Below, in pieces: positions 11,968 through 23,004 of a stretch of DNA of 64,000 bases (its first letter is position 1; the number at the start of each line of letters is the position of its first letter). Below the pieces are notes generated by a model. That model was given only the letters and a program-made list of their open reading frames with translations. It searched no databases and had not been told where the DNA came from. The DNA is taken from NCBI GenBank assembly GCA_018398765.1, contig JAHBMJ010004883.1, positions 7,462 to 71,461 on the forward strand. Reading direction: 5' to 3'. Source of the DNA: Chromera velia (lineage: Eukaryota; Sar; Chromeraceae). Position numbers and translations under genes: made by a program.

Positions 11968-13094
11968 TCATGCAGTAGCACCATGTTGAGAGAGGACATC
12001 CTCGATAAGACCGAAACCAGCGCTCCCCGCCATACTGATCAACGGCTGCAAACCTGAAGCCTGCATGTTCACACCACACACATCAGGGTGAGAAACAAAT
12101 GTCTGATGATTCAGATCTCCACCAGGGTGAAGTTCTTCTGGTGAACCGAAGACAAGGGACACACACAAAAAACCTTTCGCGTCGGACTGAAACCACAGAA
12201 CCCCTTGAAGTTGAAACTCCGGGACTTGGGACACACTTTGGACCGCCCTTTCTTCCACTGGCAACGCAGGGGACTATCGAGACCTTCAAACGGACCTTGA
12301 AGAGACTGGGTGCTCGTCGGTTGACGTCTGCCTTTTGATCGAGAAGGAGCTTCACCATCTCGGTGTGCCCAAATTCCACCGCCAAGGAGAGGGGAGTAAT
12401 TCCAGCCTGCAGGTCACATTCAGATGATATTAGGCAGTCGTCACATTCACTTTCGAACGCAATGAGGAGAACCAGAGCTCCAAACAGAGCATTGACAGTC
12501 GACTTGCGTCCCTGTCAATCACACCGCCCTGCATTTGCCTGGCTGACCTTTGAGGATTCTCTCTGGCCTTCAGAGCTAATGTCCACCTCTGCTCCCAGGT
12601 CAACGAGGACCCTCGCAGTCTCCTCCTGGCCGAACCATGCGGCAACGTGAAGGGCAGACAGCAAGACCTGCAGAAAGAGGGTGACAAGCATGACAGTGCG
12701 TTGAATGGTACTCTTTCGCAGGGTAGTGAAGCGAAACAAGAGAGTCAATTGTGGGGCACTTCTGATTGTAAAGCATACAGAAGACTGGATGGGCTCATGC
12801 GCATGCGAAGTTACGCGCACAGACGCTGAGACTGGAAGTTGCATACGTGCAAACCACATGCATGCATGCACACGCACATGGACCTCTCTGAAGCGTTTGA
12901 CAAGAGACTTCTCATTCTGCTGACCTCAAATCCTCTGCGCGTCGAAGTGTGACTGCCAAGGATTCTCACACGGTAAAGTCTGTTCACCTGCCCAGAACCT
13001 CCCTGAGGCTCAAGCCTCCTCTCCCGTTCTCCACCTCTGGCACCCTCACTGGCGACGGTCCACTTCAGGACATCATCTACGCATCCAAACGCGA
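11968..13094 (-). other. Ankyrin-repeat exons of the NACHT gene
   Basis: Four exons each hold about one ankyrin unit. The clearest are SALHVAAWFGQEETARVLVD with LGAEVD (12667-12548) and TPLSLAVEFGHTEMVKLLLD with QKADVN (12406-12296). The flanking units (13094-12988 and the terminal 12060-11968) are degenerate. One repeat per exon suggests growth by exon duplication. Confidence 0.85.
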
Positions 13095-16000
13095 CTGGCC
13101 AGAAGACTGGTGGTAAAGTCAATGTTCCCTGAAGAAACTCAAAGAACGTCGCATGATGTTATGCTGGCAAAACGAAGAGCGTGAAGAGAATCTTTCGAGA
13201 GGACACTCCTCTGCAGATAACGACTCTATAATGGTGTCTGTGCCCTTTCACGAAGTCTCCTGTCAAGGACTCATCCGTCTATATACGTCTGTCCTCATCT
13301 GTCTTATCTTCATGACTGTATCGCTCCCTCATGCACTTTCTATGCATTGACACAGGTGAACACACTGGTCCGACTCTTCATTCAATCTACCTCTCTCCCT
13401 CAATCCATCTATCTATCTGAGACCCCAGTACCTGCACCTACTTCTGCCAGGCTCGCCGTCACGTCCCATCTGTCCAGGTCCGAGGAAACTCCGCAAGCTT
13501 CGAACATTTCGAACCACTGATGTACCACCTGCATCACTCAATACGCGCACTTCACCCTCTTCTTCCTCTTGGGTTGGTCGGCTTGAGAGGATCACGGTAG
13601 ACAACCGTTTGCTCGGTGACTTTCACAAGAAGAAAGAATAGACTTTGAAGCTTGTTAAACTCAGGCCAAGAGGTAAAAAATCTGTAGAACAGACAAAGAG
13701 AGAGCGGAAGGGAAAGGACAGAGAAGAGAACTGCATGGGGGAGGACAGCAGTCGTCGAGAGAGAGGAACAAAGAGGGCTCGATCGTAACACGAGCTCGGA
13801 GCGCAAAAACTCCTCGAACTTGCTTACCATCTGGAGCTCTGTCACAGGGTCCACGGGGGACGCGCTTTCGTGCTCCGTTGGGCTCTCTGCCTCTCTTGCA
13901 GCGCGTGATGGTCCGGGCTGCTCATCCCGAGCTTGGACCTCGGCTGTCCTCTTCCTCCGACGAGACGGGAGCTCGTGGATCAGAGCGTTCAGATGCATCA
14001 CCCCATGCTTCAGACAGTATTGGGTCTGCAAAGGGACAGACAGGCTCTTTGTGATACCATTGGATCGCATAAAGGAGGGTCGCTTAGAAGACAAGACGAA
14101 AAGCAGTGTGATAGATTTGATCATTTGTCGGGAATGCCTTGCTTTCTTTGCACAACATCTTTTCTCTTTGGCATCAATCCAACCAATGCTCAAATAAATG
14201 ATTTGCTCCAAAGTCGGGATAGAGCTTTTACCGGTGCTCAACCAACGAAGTTGTTATGCTTGCTGACCAGTGGGCGGTTTGCATCTCGATCCAGTCCGCC
14301 TGTGAAGACCGCACCATTCTTCAAACGCCTGCATCCAGACAGTGTCACCAAATTGAATGAACGCTTCAGCTGTCGATCACGTCTCATGTCAGTCCCTCCA
14401 TTCATCCTGGCTGTGCACCTGGTGGTCATCTGCTTTGGTCTGCAGAGCAGAACATGGTCCAATCAATACCTTCTCGACTGACCTGCAAATCACCCCCCTG
14501 AGAAACGAGAAGACCATCAAGTGTCCGACCAGGGGATCAGCAAACTCCGGTTTCCCTGAGAGAAACTCATGTGCGGACTTCTGGAGGCGCAGCACTCCGC
14601 CGTTTGTGTGAGGTTCGGGAGGGAAGATAAATTGCGCTGCACGTACTATCTGCAACAAACAAAAACAGAGTTTGAATCGTGAATTCAAGCGATAGCCCAC
14701 TGCCAGGCGCACTCACGCGATAGCCCTTGGCATGACGACTTTCAATCTGGAGTATGCAAAAGCATGGACAACTAAGGCTACACCCCCTCCCCAGGTAAAA
14801 CACACCTGCATTCCTGTGCCCATTCCCAAACCGAGGAGGCGAGCAACATCCTCTGGCTTGAGGGGTTCTCTGAGAGCCAAAAGGATCGAGAAGACCCGAA
14901 AGAGGCTCTTGAGAAGACTGGAGGAGATCAGGGGGTCCGAGCTAAATTTTTGGATATCTTGTTGGGTTCGCATGATCTCGTTTCCATAGACATCCTCCAC
15001 CCCCCCCCCTTCTGCTATCTCAATAAAGTCCCGAAGTCCCGCGTTTCGAGTTTTCGAGATCTCTCGCAGTTTCTTCTCTCCCACAACGCGAAGCCAGCGG
15101 AAAGATCCACCAGCTGCTTCAAAGAGCTTTTTGGCTGCCTCCTCCTGCATCTTTTCTGTTACCCCCCCAACGCTCGAAAGAGGAAGAAACCTTCTGGCCA
15201 GGGTCAGGGCAAGACTCTTTCTTCGAGCCGCGTTCTTCTCCTCGACCGAGAGAGAGAGACAGGCACCCGACGGGCCTCTAGAATCGCCTGCTGCCACAAG
15301 CCTGCCGAGACATGCCCTGATCTCGGAAGAGGGGGTGCTGGTGATGATAAAACGGATGCAAGGCGGAAGACGGGGAAGTTCGTTCTCAAGAATGTGGATG
15401 AGGCTTTGTCGCTCGGTCTCTTCAACTCCAATCTCATCAAGGCCGTCGAGAGCAAACAGAATGGGGCGGTCGAGAGGAAGTGCTATTTTTGCGAGAGGCT
15501 TCCTCAAAAGCTCCTCAAAAACAAGGGGTATCTGAGAGAGGTCGCCATCTCTGACGGCTTTCATTGCCTCACACGCATTTCCTTCCGCCTCTCCCGTGCC
15601 CGCACTTTGCGTTAGCTGCTCACGGAGATCGTCAGCCATCTCCGGAAATCTGAGCGAGGCCTGAAGCGACAGTGCGCAGAGCATTTGAATGGCACTGTTG
15701 CTTTGTGCTGCAGCGCGGTCGCCGAAGAAAAACGACACGACCGAAGCCTCGGGGCGTCGAACGTCCGGTTGGTCAACGGAGCTGCGCCGATTCAAAATTG
15801 AGTCGACGGAAGCCCGACGCAAAGCTCGACGTGATATGCGACGAGAAGACGTACCTCGACCCTGCGACCGAGAACTTGGCGTTGACCCCCGTTGAGCACG
15901 GGAGTTCTGCAGAGCAGAGCCGAAAAAGTGACCATTGAGTGAGGAGCGCTGCATTGGGTGGGCTCCTTAATCGACTTCAGCTTTTTTTCGTTCGACGACC

Positions 16001-19000
16001 GAGCGCAAAAAGGGCTTCACATTACAAAGCGAAAGCAAACACAGTCAAAGAGACCTGTGCGCGTGCTTGCGAGTACAAATGTGTGAGTCTCGCTGGAATT
16101 TCCAAAGGACCTTCTTTCTGTATATTCAATCCCAAAGTTCATCGGGAGTCGGGCCTTTTTGCATGCAACACCTTCTATCTGACCTGCACGTTTCGAACCG
16201 GGCCTCTGAATTGCGTCACAAGCCTGGCTGCAGCCACCGATTTTCCCGAGCCTGCAGTGCAGCAGTACAGGTGCGGTGCAGATAAGTTTCCCTCAAAAAA
16301 TGAGAAGAAAATGAGAAGACAATTACAGGAACAGAGGCAGCATGAAGACACGCAGGCAGGCAGGCAGGCAGAGAGCTGAGCTTTGAATACGAGAGAGGTC
16401 GGGAACAGGTGCAGTGCAAGGAATCTCTCTCACCCGGGTGGGCTAACACGCTTTTGACTTCCTACAGAAAATGCATGTGTAAACAGCGACTAGACGACGA
16501 AAGATTGGAGAGACTTGCAGAACGCGAGATTGATGAAATTCAAAATGTCCTCGTCAATCCTCTGGCATTTTTCGAGAAATTTCGTCGATGCTTCAGATTT
16601 CCGTACGGCCGTCTCTGTACGAATTCAATCGAAGCACAACTGACCGTCAGATCCGACCAGGCAGAGAACTCTTCCAGAGCCTTCAAGGAATCTCGAGACC
16701 TCGCTCTCTATCGAGTCTCTTTCCGACTTTTCCGTGCCCCCCCACGATGTTTCAGAATCGTCAGCAAACGCCAGGTAGTGTTCAAGGAGGTGCCCCTGTT
16801 CTTTGAAGATCCCCAGAAAGAGGCTCTGAAGGAGACGCCAGCTGTTCTCGGAACAATCAATGGAAGCTGCATGAAACAAGTGGAGTGGAGACAGCAGTTC
16901 CTCTGACGTAACGCTCTTGAGATTGAGCACATGCACCCAGGCAGGCAAGCAAGCATGCACGTTCCAGTGAGTAAGTGAGTGAACGAGTAAGCGAACGAGC
17001 CAGTCAGTGTGTCAATGGGTGAATCAGCGAGCAAATCAGTGATTCGGTTGGCAAGTCAGCCAAAATCAGAACAACGTCTGGGCTTGGAAAAGCAGACAAC
17101 CAGTCTATCGATCATTGTTCCAATCCATCGCTCTAGGTGACTTCAACTTACACGGAGATATGAACGCGCCGTTGATGGGTAGATCGCTGGTTTGGCCTTC
17201 AGACACAGTAGTCAGAGTTCTGGTTGGGTGGAAAACAGAGCGTTTCTCCGGTGAGGTGGCGTTTGTGCTGGCTTTTGTGGTGGCGGACGCTGCTGAAAAA
17301 CGCAGTGGCAGTCCAAAGGATTCTTGTTTTCCCTTTGCCCACACCCATGTGCTCTGTGGGGGCACGGTGGGGGGAGCCTGCGAGAAATACACGGCGCAGC
17401 ATGGGCAGATGTCAGTTATCCAAGTTTCATCTGAGAAGTCGAGAGCGACAGCAATTCGAGATGAAGGTGGAAAGAAGAAGGAGATAATCAGGAGTCCATC
17501 AGCATGGAGAGAAAGAAATACACACATGGGGAGGAAGTGAGGGGGGAGATGCAGGCAGAAAGGACGGGGCAGATCGTCGGAGCCGGTAGACAGAGGTTGT
17601 CTGTCTGAGACGAGGGAGGAGGATTTGAGAGCTCACCGCAGTGGTTTGGCGTTCCCACGCCCCGATCTTCCTTTGAACCAAACAGTAGACTAGCTTTTGA
17701 ACAGTCACGGTGGTGACTTGTCCTTCTTCTTGAAGGGAGCTTGCATGGTCGCACTGTACTTTCGTCAGGAAGTCTCGCAGGTCGTGGACGCTCACGAGAA
17801 GACCCTCCTTCGTCTCCTGGTCAACTCCCTCCGAGAAAAAGAGAAGCTCTTCCACGAGATGATCTGCAAATAAGTGGGTGGGTGTACGAAGAAAAGGCAT
17901 GGTTTGTGTGGAGTTATGGGCGCTTCATTGTAGAGGAACTTCAATCTCACAATACGTAATTTCCGGGGCAGGAATAAGATTGAAGTGTGGAGGGTCCAAA
18001 CTGGATGATGGGAGAGTGGGTCCAGGCGGAGAAAGATGGAAGAAAATGATCTGGAATGAAGCGACACAAATATCCAAATCATAACAAAAATTGCTCTTGC
18101 CGTGTCAGCATGACCAACACGCCCACGATGTTTTCAGCCCATCCGAATTTGAAATCGTGTTTATTCATGTGGGTTTTCGGGTCATTTGATCCACATGCAC
18201 CCCCACTCATATCATGCATGCATGCATGCATGAATGCAGAAAAATGTCCGCTGATCGATCCGCTCGATGCCCAGCTCACCTTGTGCATCTTGAATCAAGC
18301 GTTGTGGTAGCCTTGTGTTCGGAAAAATCTTTTGCAGATCCTCCGAAGATAGAGCGGCGACAAGTTGCTTGCTGATCAGTCTCGAGGGGGCTGTGTAAAA
18401 AGTCGGATGTGCCTGCGCGTCCTTCTGCCGGGCAACCTCAAGTTTCTCTGCGCAGACCCTCCTCCAGAGCTCCGGACCACCACCGAAGGCCTGAAGCACG
18501 GAGGCTGTTGAGTCCTGCAAGCAGAATGTAAGGAGTAGACATGAAGCCAGACAGTGATACTTGCGTGTCGTCCCTAAGGAAGCAACTCAGAGCCGGATTG
18601 CTTTAATTGCCCTCACACACCGTCTGACGGAAGAAGAAGCGACGCTGACACGAACCCTTTCCTTTGTCAGAGCAATCAATTTGCCGCTCAGAGTGCGAAG
18701 GCATGTAGACAGGATGACAACTGAAGAAGAGGCACACGCACCAAAAGAGGTGAGAAGAGCACACAAGAGACCAGTGACGGAGTTTCTCGACAGCGTCGGC
18801 CAATTGTCTTTTTTCTTGAATGTCCTGGTTACGCTACATGAAAGCGAGGGATTCATGGATGAACACAGGTGAGAGGCCAATTGTCAAATCCGAGTGAAAA
18901 GACCAAGAAGGTGTACAGCGTGGTTGAAAAACAAACTCAAGAGGACAACAGCCGAGGAAAAAGGTGTAAGGTCTCTCCATGATTAAAGAAGAGACGTCTG

Positions 19001-22000
19001 TTTGTGCACGGACCATATCTGAGTATGCGATCAGTTCGAGTGATGACGAGGGTCGGTGCCCCCCCAGGATCATCCGTTTGGCGCTCGAGTACATCCTTCC
19101 GAAGCTTGACCAGACTGCAGCAAGCGGTCCACTTGCCTCCTTCGTCCTGGCAATAGGAAGCTCCTCTGAAGTGGGGTGCTGCATAAAGGAACAGAATCGG
19201 AAGCAACACCAAGCAGGGATCGAAGAGATGAAGATGAAGCGGTCAGCGAACACGCAAGGCCTGGCACAAACAAGACTTGCAAAGTCTTACCTATTTGATG
19301 AATCTTCGCTTCCTTTCCTTCACTCTGTCCATGTGGCTGCTGATCATACTAACCCTCAGACGCATGAAAGGTCCCATCACCCTTGCAGAGGAGATCGTGA
19401 AAGAAAATCATTTTTTGAGAATATGGGGATTCTCGCGTCGCATGGATAGAGAATGATGAAGAGAGAACTCTCACTGGCAGGCCTCAGTCAAGGAAATGGG
19501 ACGTCGATACTAGTGTCTACAAGAACAAATAGTTGTGTGACGACGGACCGTGTCTGAGTTCTGGACAGCCCCACGTGATGCTGAGGAGATCCTGGAATCC
19601 CTTTTGGCTGCCGCCAGACGTGTGAGCTGTTCTGCTCTGTTGGCATTCCAGGCAAACCCACTCCTGGCAGCCACCAAGTGTTTCCGAAGTGCATCTGTCA
19701 CATGACTGACATTCTCCCCCTCCCCAGAGAAGAACTCCCGCATGAAGCTCTTTCGAGAATCAAAATTCTCCTTCAAGACCTGCGCGAAAAAGGATGACAA
19801 AAGCGAATCCCCTCGTGAAACTGCCTGTACCTCAACGTTACTGACTTGCTTTCAAAACCAACGAAAGCTCAGTAGGCCTCCATCTGCCCTTTGAGTTAGC
19901 CACTTATCACGCCAGTGGAGCTTTATGTCTGTGTCAGTCAGAGAGGCAGGCTGTGCAAGTCTGCAGGACAAACTGGCTCTGGGCCAGCCAAGCCACTCAG
20001 GTCTTTTGGAGAGTGAAGAAAGGCAAAAACTGTCTAACTCTCTTATTTTTCTCTAAGGAAAACATCTCCACACGCGCGCATACATGATACTACGCACTGA
20101 CGTGGGAAATGATGAAGAGAAGGTCCAACAGTTGTGCTGTCTGGTTGCAAAGGTCCTCTGCAATCGCGCTCTTTGCATCAGGTTGGAGTTCGAAGTCCCC
20201 TGGCTCTTCCAGGAGAGAGGTCAGGAAGTCAGCGAGGAAGGACTGAAAGCCTTTGACCTCTTCACTCAGACCCTTCAGCCCTTCCGACTCGTGGACGTTT
20301 CCGGGTACAGTAGAGATCTCAGACTTCCCTCGGTGGACAAGTCGGACTCCTTCAAGCTGTTTGTACACGACTGCACAGAGCCGGAGAGCAACGCCCAAAG
20401 CAGGAACACCCCCTCCCACCCAGAGGCCACGACCACTGTCCACAACGTTTTGGCCAATGCCAAGATCTCCCGGGACGGCTGAGCTCTCAGGCAAGCGGAG
20501 CAACCCCTTCAGCGTTTCCCAGTTCGTGTTTCCACTGAGCGTGTTGGTCTTTTCCACCACCCAAGGGAGGATGCTTTGTTGCTGTTGGGTGGATCCACGC
20601 GCTCGGATCTGATCAGACGCGAGTTCATCGTTGTCGAATGTGATGAACTGCTGCACAACGCTCCTCGAGGCCTGTACGCAAGCAGAAAACACGCATGTGC
20701 ATGCCGATATCATGCTATTCATACGGCTAGTGTTGTAACCCGGGGACAGATGTATCAAACTGATACCTCAAGCAGGCCTTTCTGTGCTAGGGAGAGCAGT
20801 CCGTAGACTAAGAGAAAGTACGAATTAACTCAATCAAGCAAGGCAGGAGACACAATTGAAGGAAGTGATTCGCAGACGAGGAGAAGGACGTCGAGTCGAG
20901 TCGACACAAAATTGTTTCGTCGTTTCTCGATTGAATACCCCAGTCAGTGATTCCTTCTTTTGACGAACCTTTTGCGCATTTGGTATTGAGGGCGTCTCTT
21001 TGGCAGGAAGCGAATGTGAGTTGACTCCCGAAATAGGCGGATAAGGGTTCTGCCCGACTCCCCGCTGCAAATTCTCTCGATCCTCTCTCAGAGCATCCCC
21101 CTGCCCCCCGCCCTCCCCTGTACTCTGGCTCGCGACATTTTTCTCTCGCAAACCGGATGTGTTCTTGTCTTTCCCCCTCTCCCCTCCCGCGCCCACAGGA
21201 GGAGATCGGATCCCCGCACCTTCTGCTGAACTCTTCGCAGGTCCCTTGGGTGCCCGGGCTTCGCGCAAGCCCACCTCCATCAACTCCAACAGGACGCGAA
21301 GGGGGACAGCAGGGTGTGTGGCGGCGCGAGAGGGGAGTCGGATTGTTGTTGCCTGGCCAGCAGACATGGGGCCCTGGGCGGAATTCTGCAGCGCTTCTCC
21401 CCCCACCCCTCCATCACTTCTGGCAACAGCTGTCGGTGCGGCTCGCAAAGCCTGCAGACCGAGGGTCAATATTTCGGTGAGCTCTGAGACTGGGACTGTG
21501 GCCACACTGACAGGCTGAGATCCCTCGGGCATACCGACGCCAGACTCTGCAGGCTCCCTTTTCGAATCACCCTCCAAGCTCAGGGGTCTCACCCGTGTCT
21601 GAAGCTCTGGATGCTCGCGACCAGTTAAAATCCTGTCGCCCGTCTCCTTCGCATACTGGTGTGCTGCTGGGGCACCCTGCCATGCATTCCCATGACCGAA
21701 ACCAGCCCCCCCCCAAGAGTTTCCACTTGCACTGGCACTGGCACTGGACGAAGATGAGGGTGGGTGCAGATTGCCTGGCTGCTGATGGGATTGGCCCGAG
21801 TCCGCTTGAACCTGTGTCCCTCCTCCGAGCAGAGACTGTCCCTCTGAAGGTGTGTGGTGGAGTGACATGCTGAAGAAGCAGAGCCGACCGTCGGGGGGGG
21901 ATCTAGTTACATTCGCGTAGCTCAGCAGGGTGACCAAGCACCAATCGTTGAGACGCCAATCAACCTTCTCGACTCGGTAAAACCCCCCCGCTGTAAGGTA

Positions 22001-22462
22001 ATTCAATGTCAACCCCTGTGACCATGGAATATTCTCTGGCTGTGCGTTTTGACACAGACTTTCCAGCACCGCGGGGTGTCCTTGAGAATCGAGATGGTAA
22101 CCAGGGTCCTCCGGTCTGACAGAAGAAAACACCACGAGGTCTCTTTCACTCAAAGCGGACTTCCACTCCGCTTCTTCTGAACCCGAAGTTGTCTGAGACA
22201 AGAATGCGTATTGGAGAGCCTGATCCATGCGACCGGTCCAGCACCCACACTGTGTTCTCTGCAGGTCAATCAACCGGCCCTGCTCGTCGTGTACAACCCA
22301 CGATGGATCCCTTGGAAGAGCTGTCCTAGAAACGAAGTGCCAGAGCCTTCCGTACATGCAGACGTTCTGGATAGCGCCAGGAAGCACTCGGTACTCAATC
22401 ACGCAGGGCTGGGGCTCCTGGGTTTCCTCCCTTCGGTGCTTCTTGCCTGCAGAGTCGTTCAT
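11968..22462 (-). CDS. NLR-like NACHT NTPase with C-terminal ankyrin repeats (21+ exons)
   Basis: STAND-class ATPase of the NACHT family; family members act as nucleotide-gated switches in immunity or cell death, mostly cytosolic. Exons (minus): 22462-20969, 20671-20102, 19779-19549, 19178-19014, 18514-18280, 17863-17637, 17377-17152, 16866-16645, 16614-16496, 16461-16434, 16251-16184, 15906-14806, 14746-14717, 14649-14483, 14328-14268, 14025-13828, 13528-13432, 13094-12988, 12667-12548, 12406-12296, 12060-11968. Every junction is in phase, giving about 1,889 residues. Two extra in-phase microexons (18824-18779, 18720-18656) may add 37 residues. Order: about 500 residues of unknown N-terminus, a helical region, Walker A HPGSGKS (about 1171-1177), Walker B LFALDGLDE (D about 1349), sensor RFIITSTPS, a helical block with LRLQKSAHEFL, then ankyrin repeats. 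NACHT and ankyrin are confident; the ligand and the N-terminal effector type are unknown. Confidence 0.85.
14806..15906 (-). other. NACHT core exon (Walker B and sensor)
   Basis: The largest internal exon of the gene, 367 codons, phase 0 at both ends. After an Arg-rich linker it has SVVSFFFGD, the usual strand after the P-loop in NACHT proteins. It then has LFALDGLDEIG (Walker B with the extra acidic residue) and CIRFIITSTPSSEIRACL, the expected S/T-R/T-P sensor region. Confidence 0.85.
16184..16461 (-). other. Walker A (P-loop) of the NACHT domain, split by an intron
   Basis: A 28-nt exon (16461-16434) ends in LAHPG. The next exon (16251-16184) begins SGKSVAAARLV. Joined in phase 1 they make HPGSGKS, a complete P-loop binding the ATP phosphates. 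The intron falls inside the Gly codon before S-G-K-S. Confidence 0.85.
18211..18232. repeat. TGCATGCA palindrome run
   Basis: Overlapping TGCATGCA copies inside intron 5 of the NACHT gene. The octamer is a known ApiAP2 transcription factor motif in apicomplexans; a role here is only inferred. Confidence 0.4.
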
Positions 22463-23004
22463 GTGGCGTGACGAGGATTGGTCGCTAAGAAATGTTAGAA
22501 CGTGAAAAGAAAAAAAAGGCAGACCACCGAGGAAAAAGATGGAAATAAATTGAAGCCAGAGGCCTCAATTACCAGAAGGGAAGGAAAGTTGAATGAACAT
22601 CAGCTTCCTCGGTACCTCTTCAGTCTCAATGAAAAGGCGAAGGTCTTTGAAGGGCAGCCGAACGGGAGGCATAGTGAAACAGAATTCATCAAAGCTTACA
22701 TTGCGAGACCGATGTTAGGGCTGTCACGAGCGACGAGCTCGCCTGACTTGCACCACCCTGCATGCAGGGAAACACCGGCAAGGGCACACATCAGTATCCA
22801 AAATGATGACGATGGAGCCCGAGCGGCGAATGCGAGCACCGAGATGGAGCTTTATTCAGTGATGCTAGCGTGGAATACATGCCGGACAAAAACAGGCATT
22901 ATTGCGTCAAAGAAAAATTGACAGATAGGGAAAAGGAGGGAAAAACAAAATCAAAGTCCCTCTACTTCTCGTCTGCACCAATTATCCGTGCACACACAAT
23001 TCGG
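22463..23004. promoter_or_regulatory. Upstream region of the NACHT-ankyrin gene
   Basis: The 542 bp lie between the NACHT start codon and the probable stop of the next minus-strand gene. Open frames cross it but none is convincing. It should hold the NACHT promoter and the 3' UTR of the neighbour, unless that neighbour has further exons here (a GTGAGT overlaps its putative stop). Confidence 0.35.
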
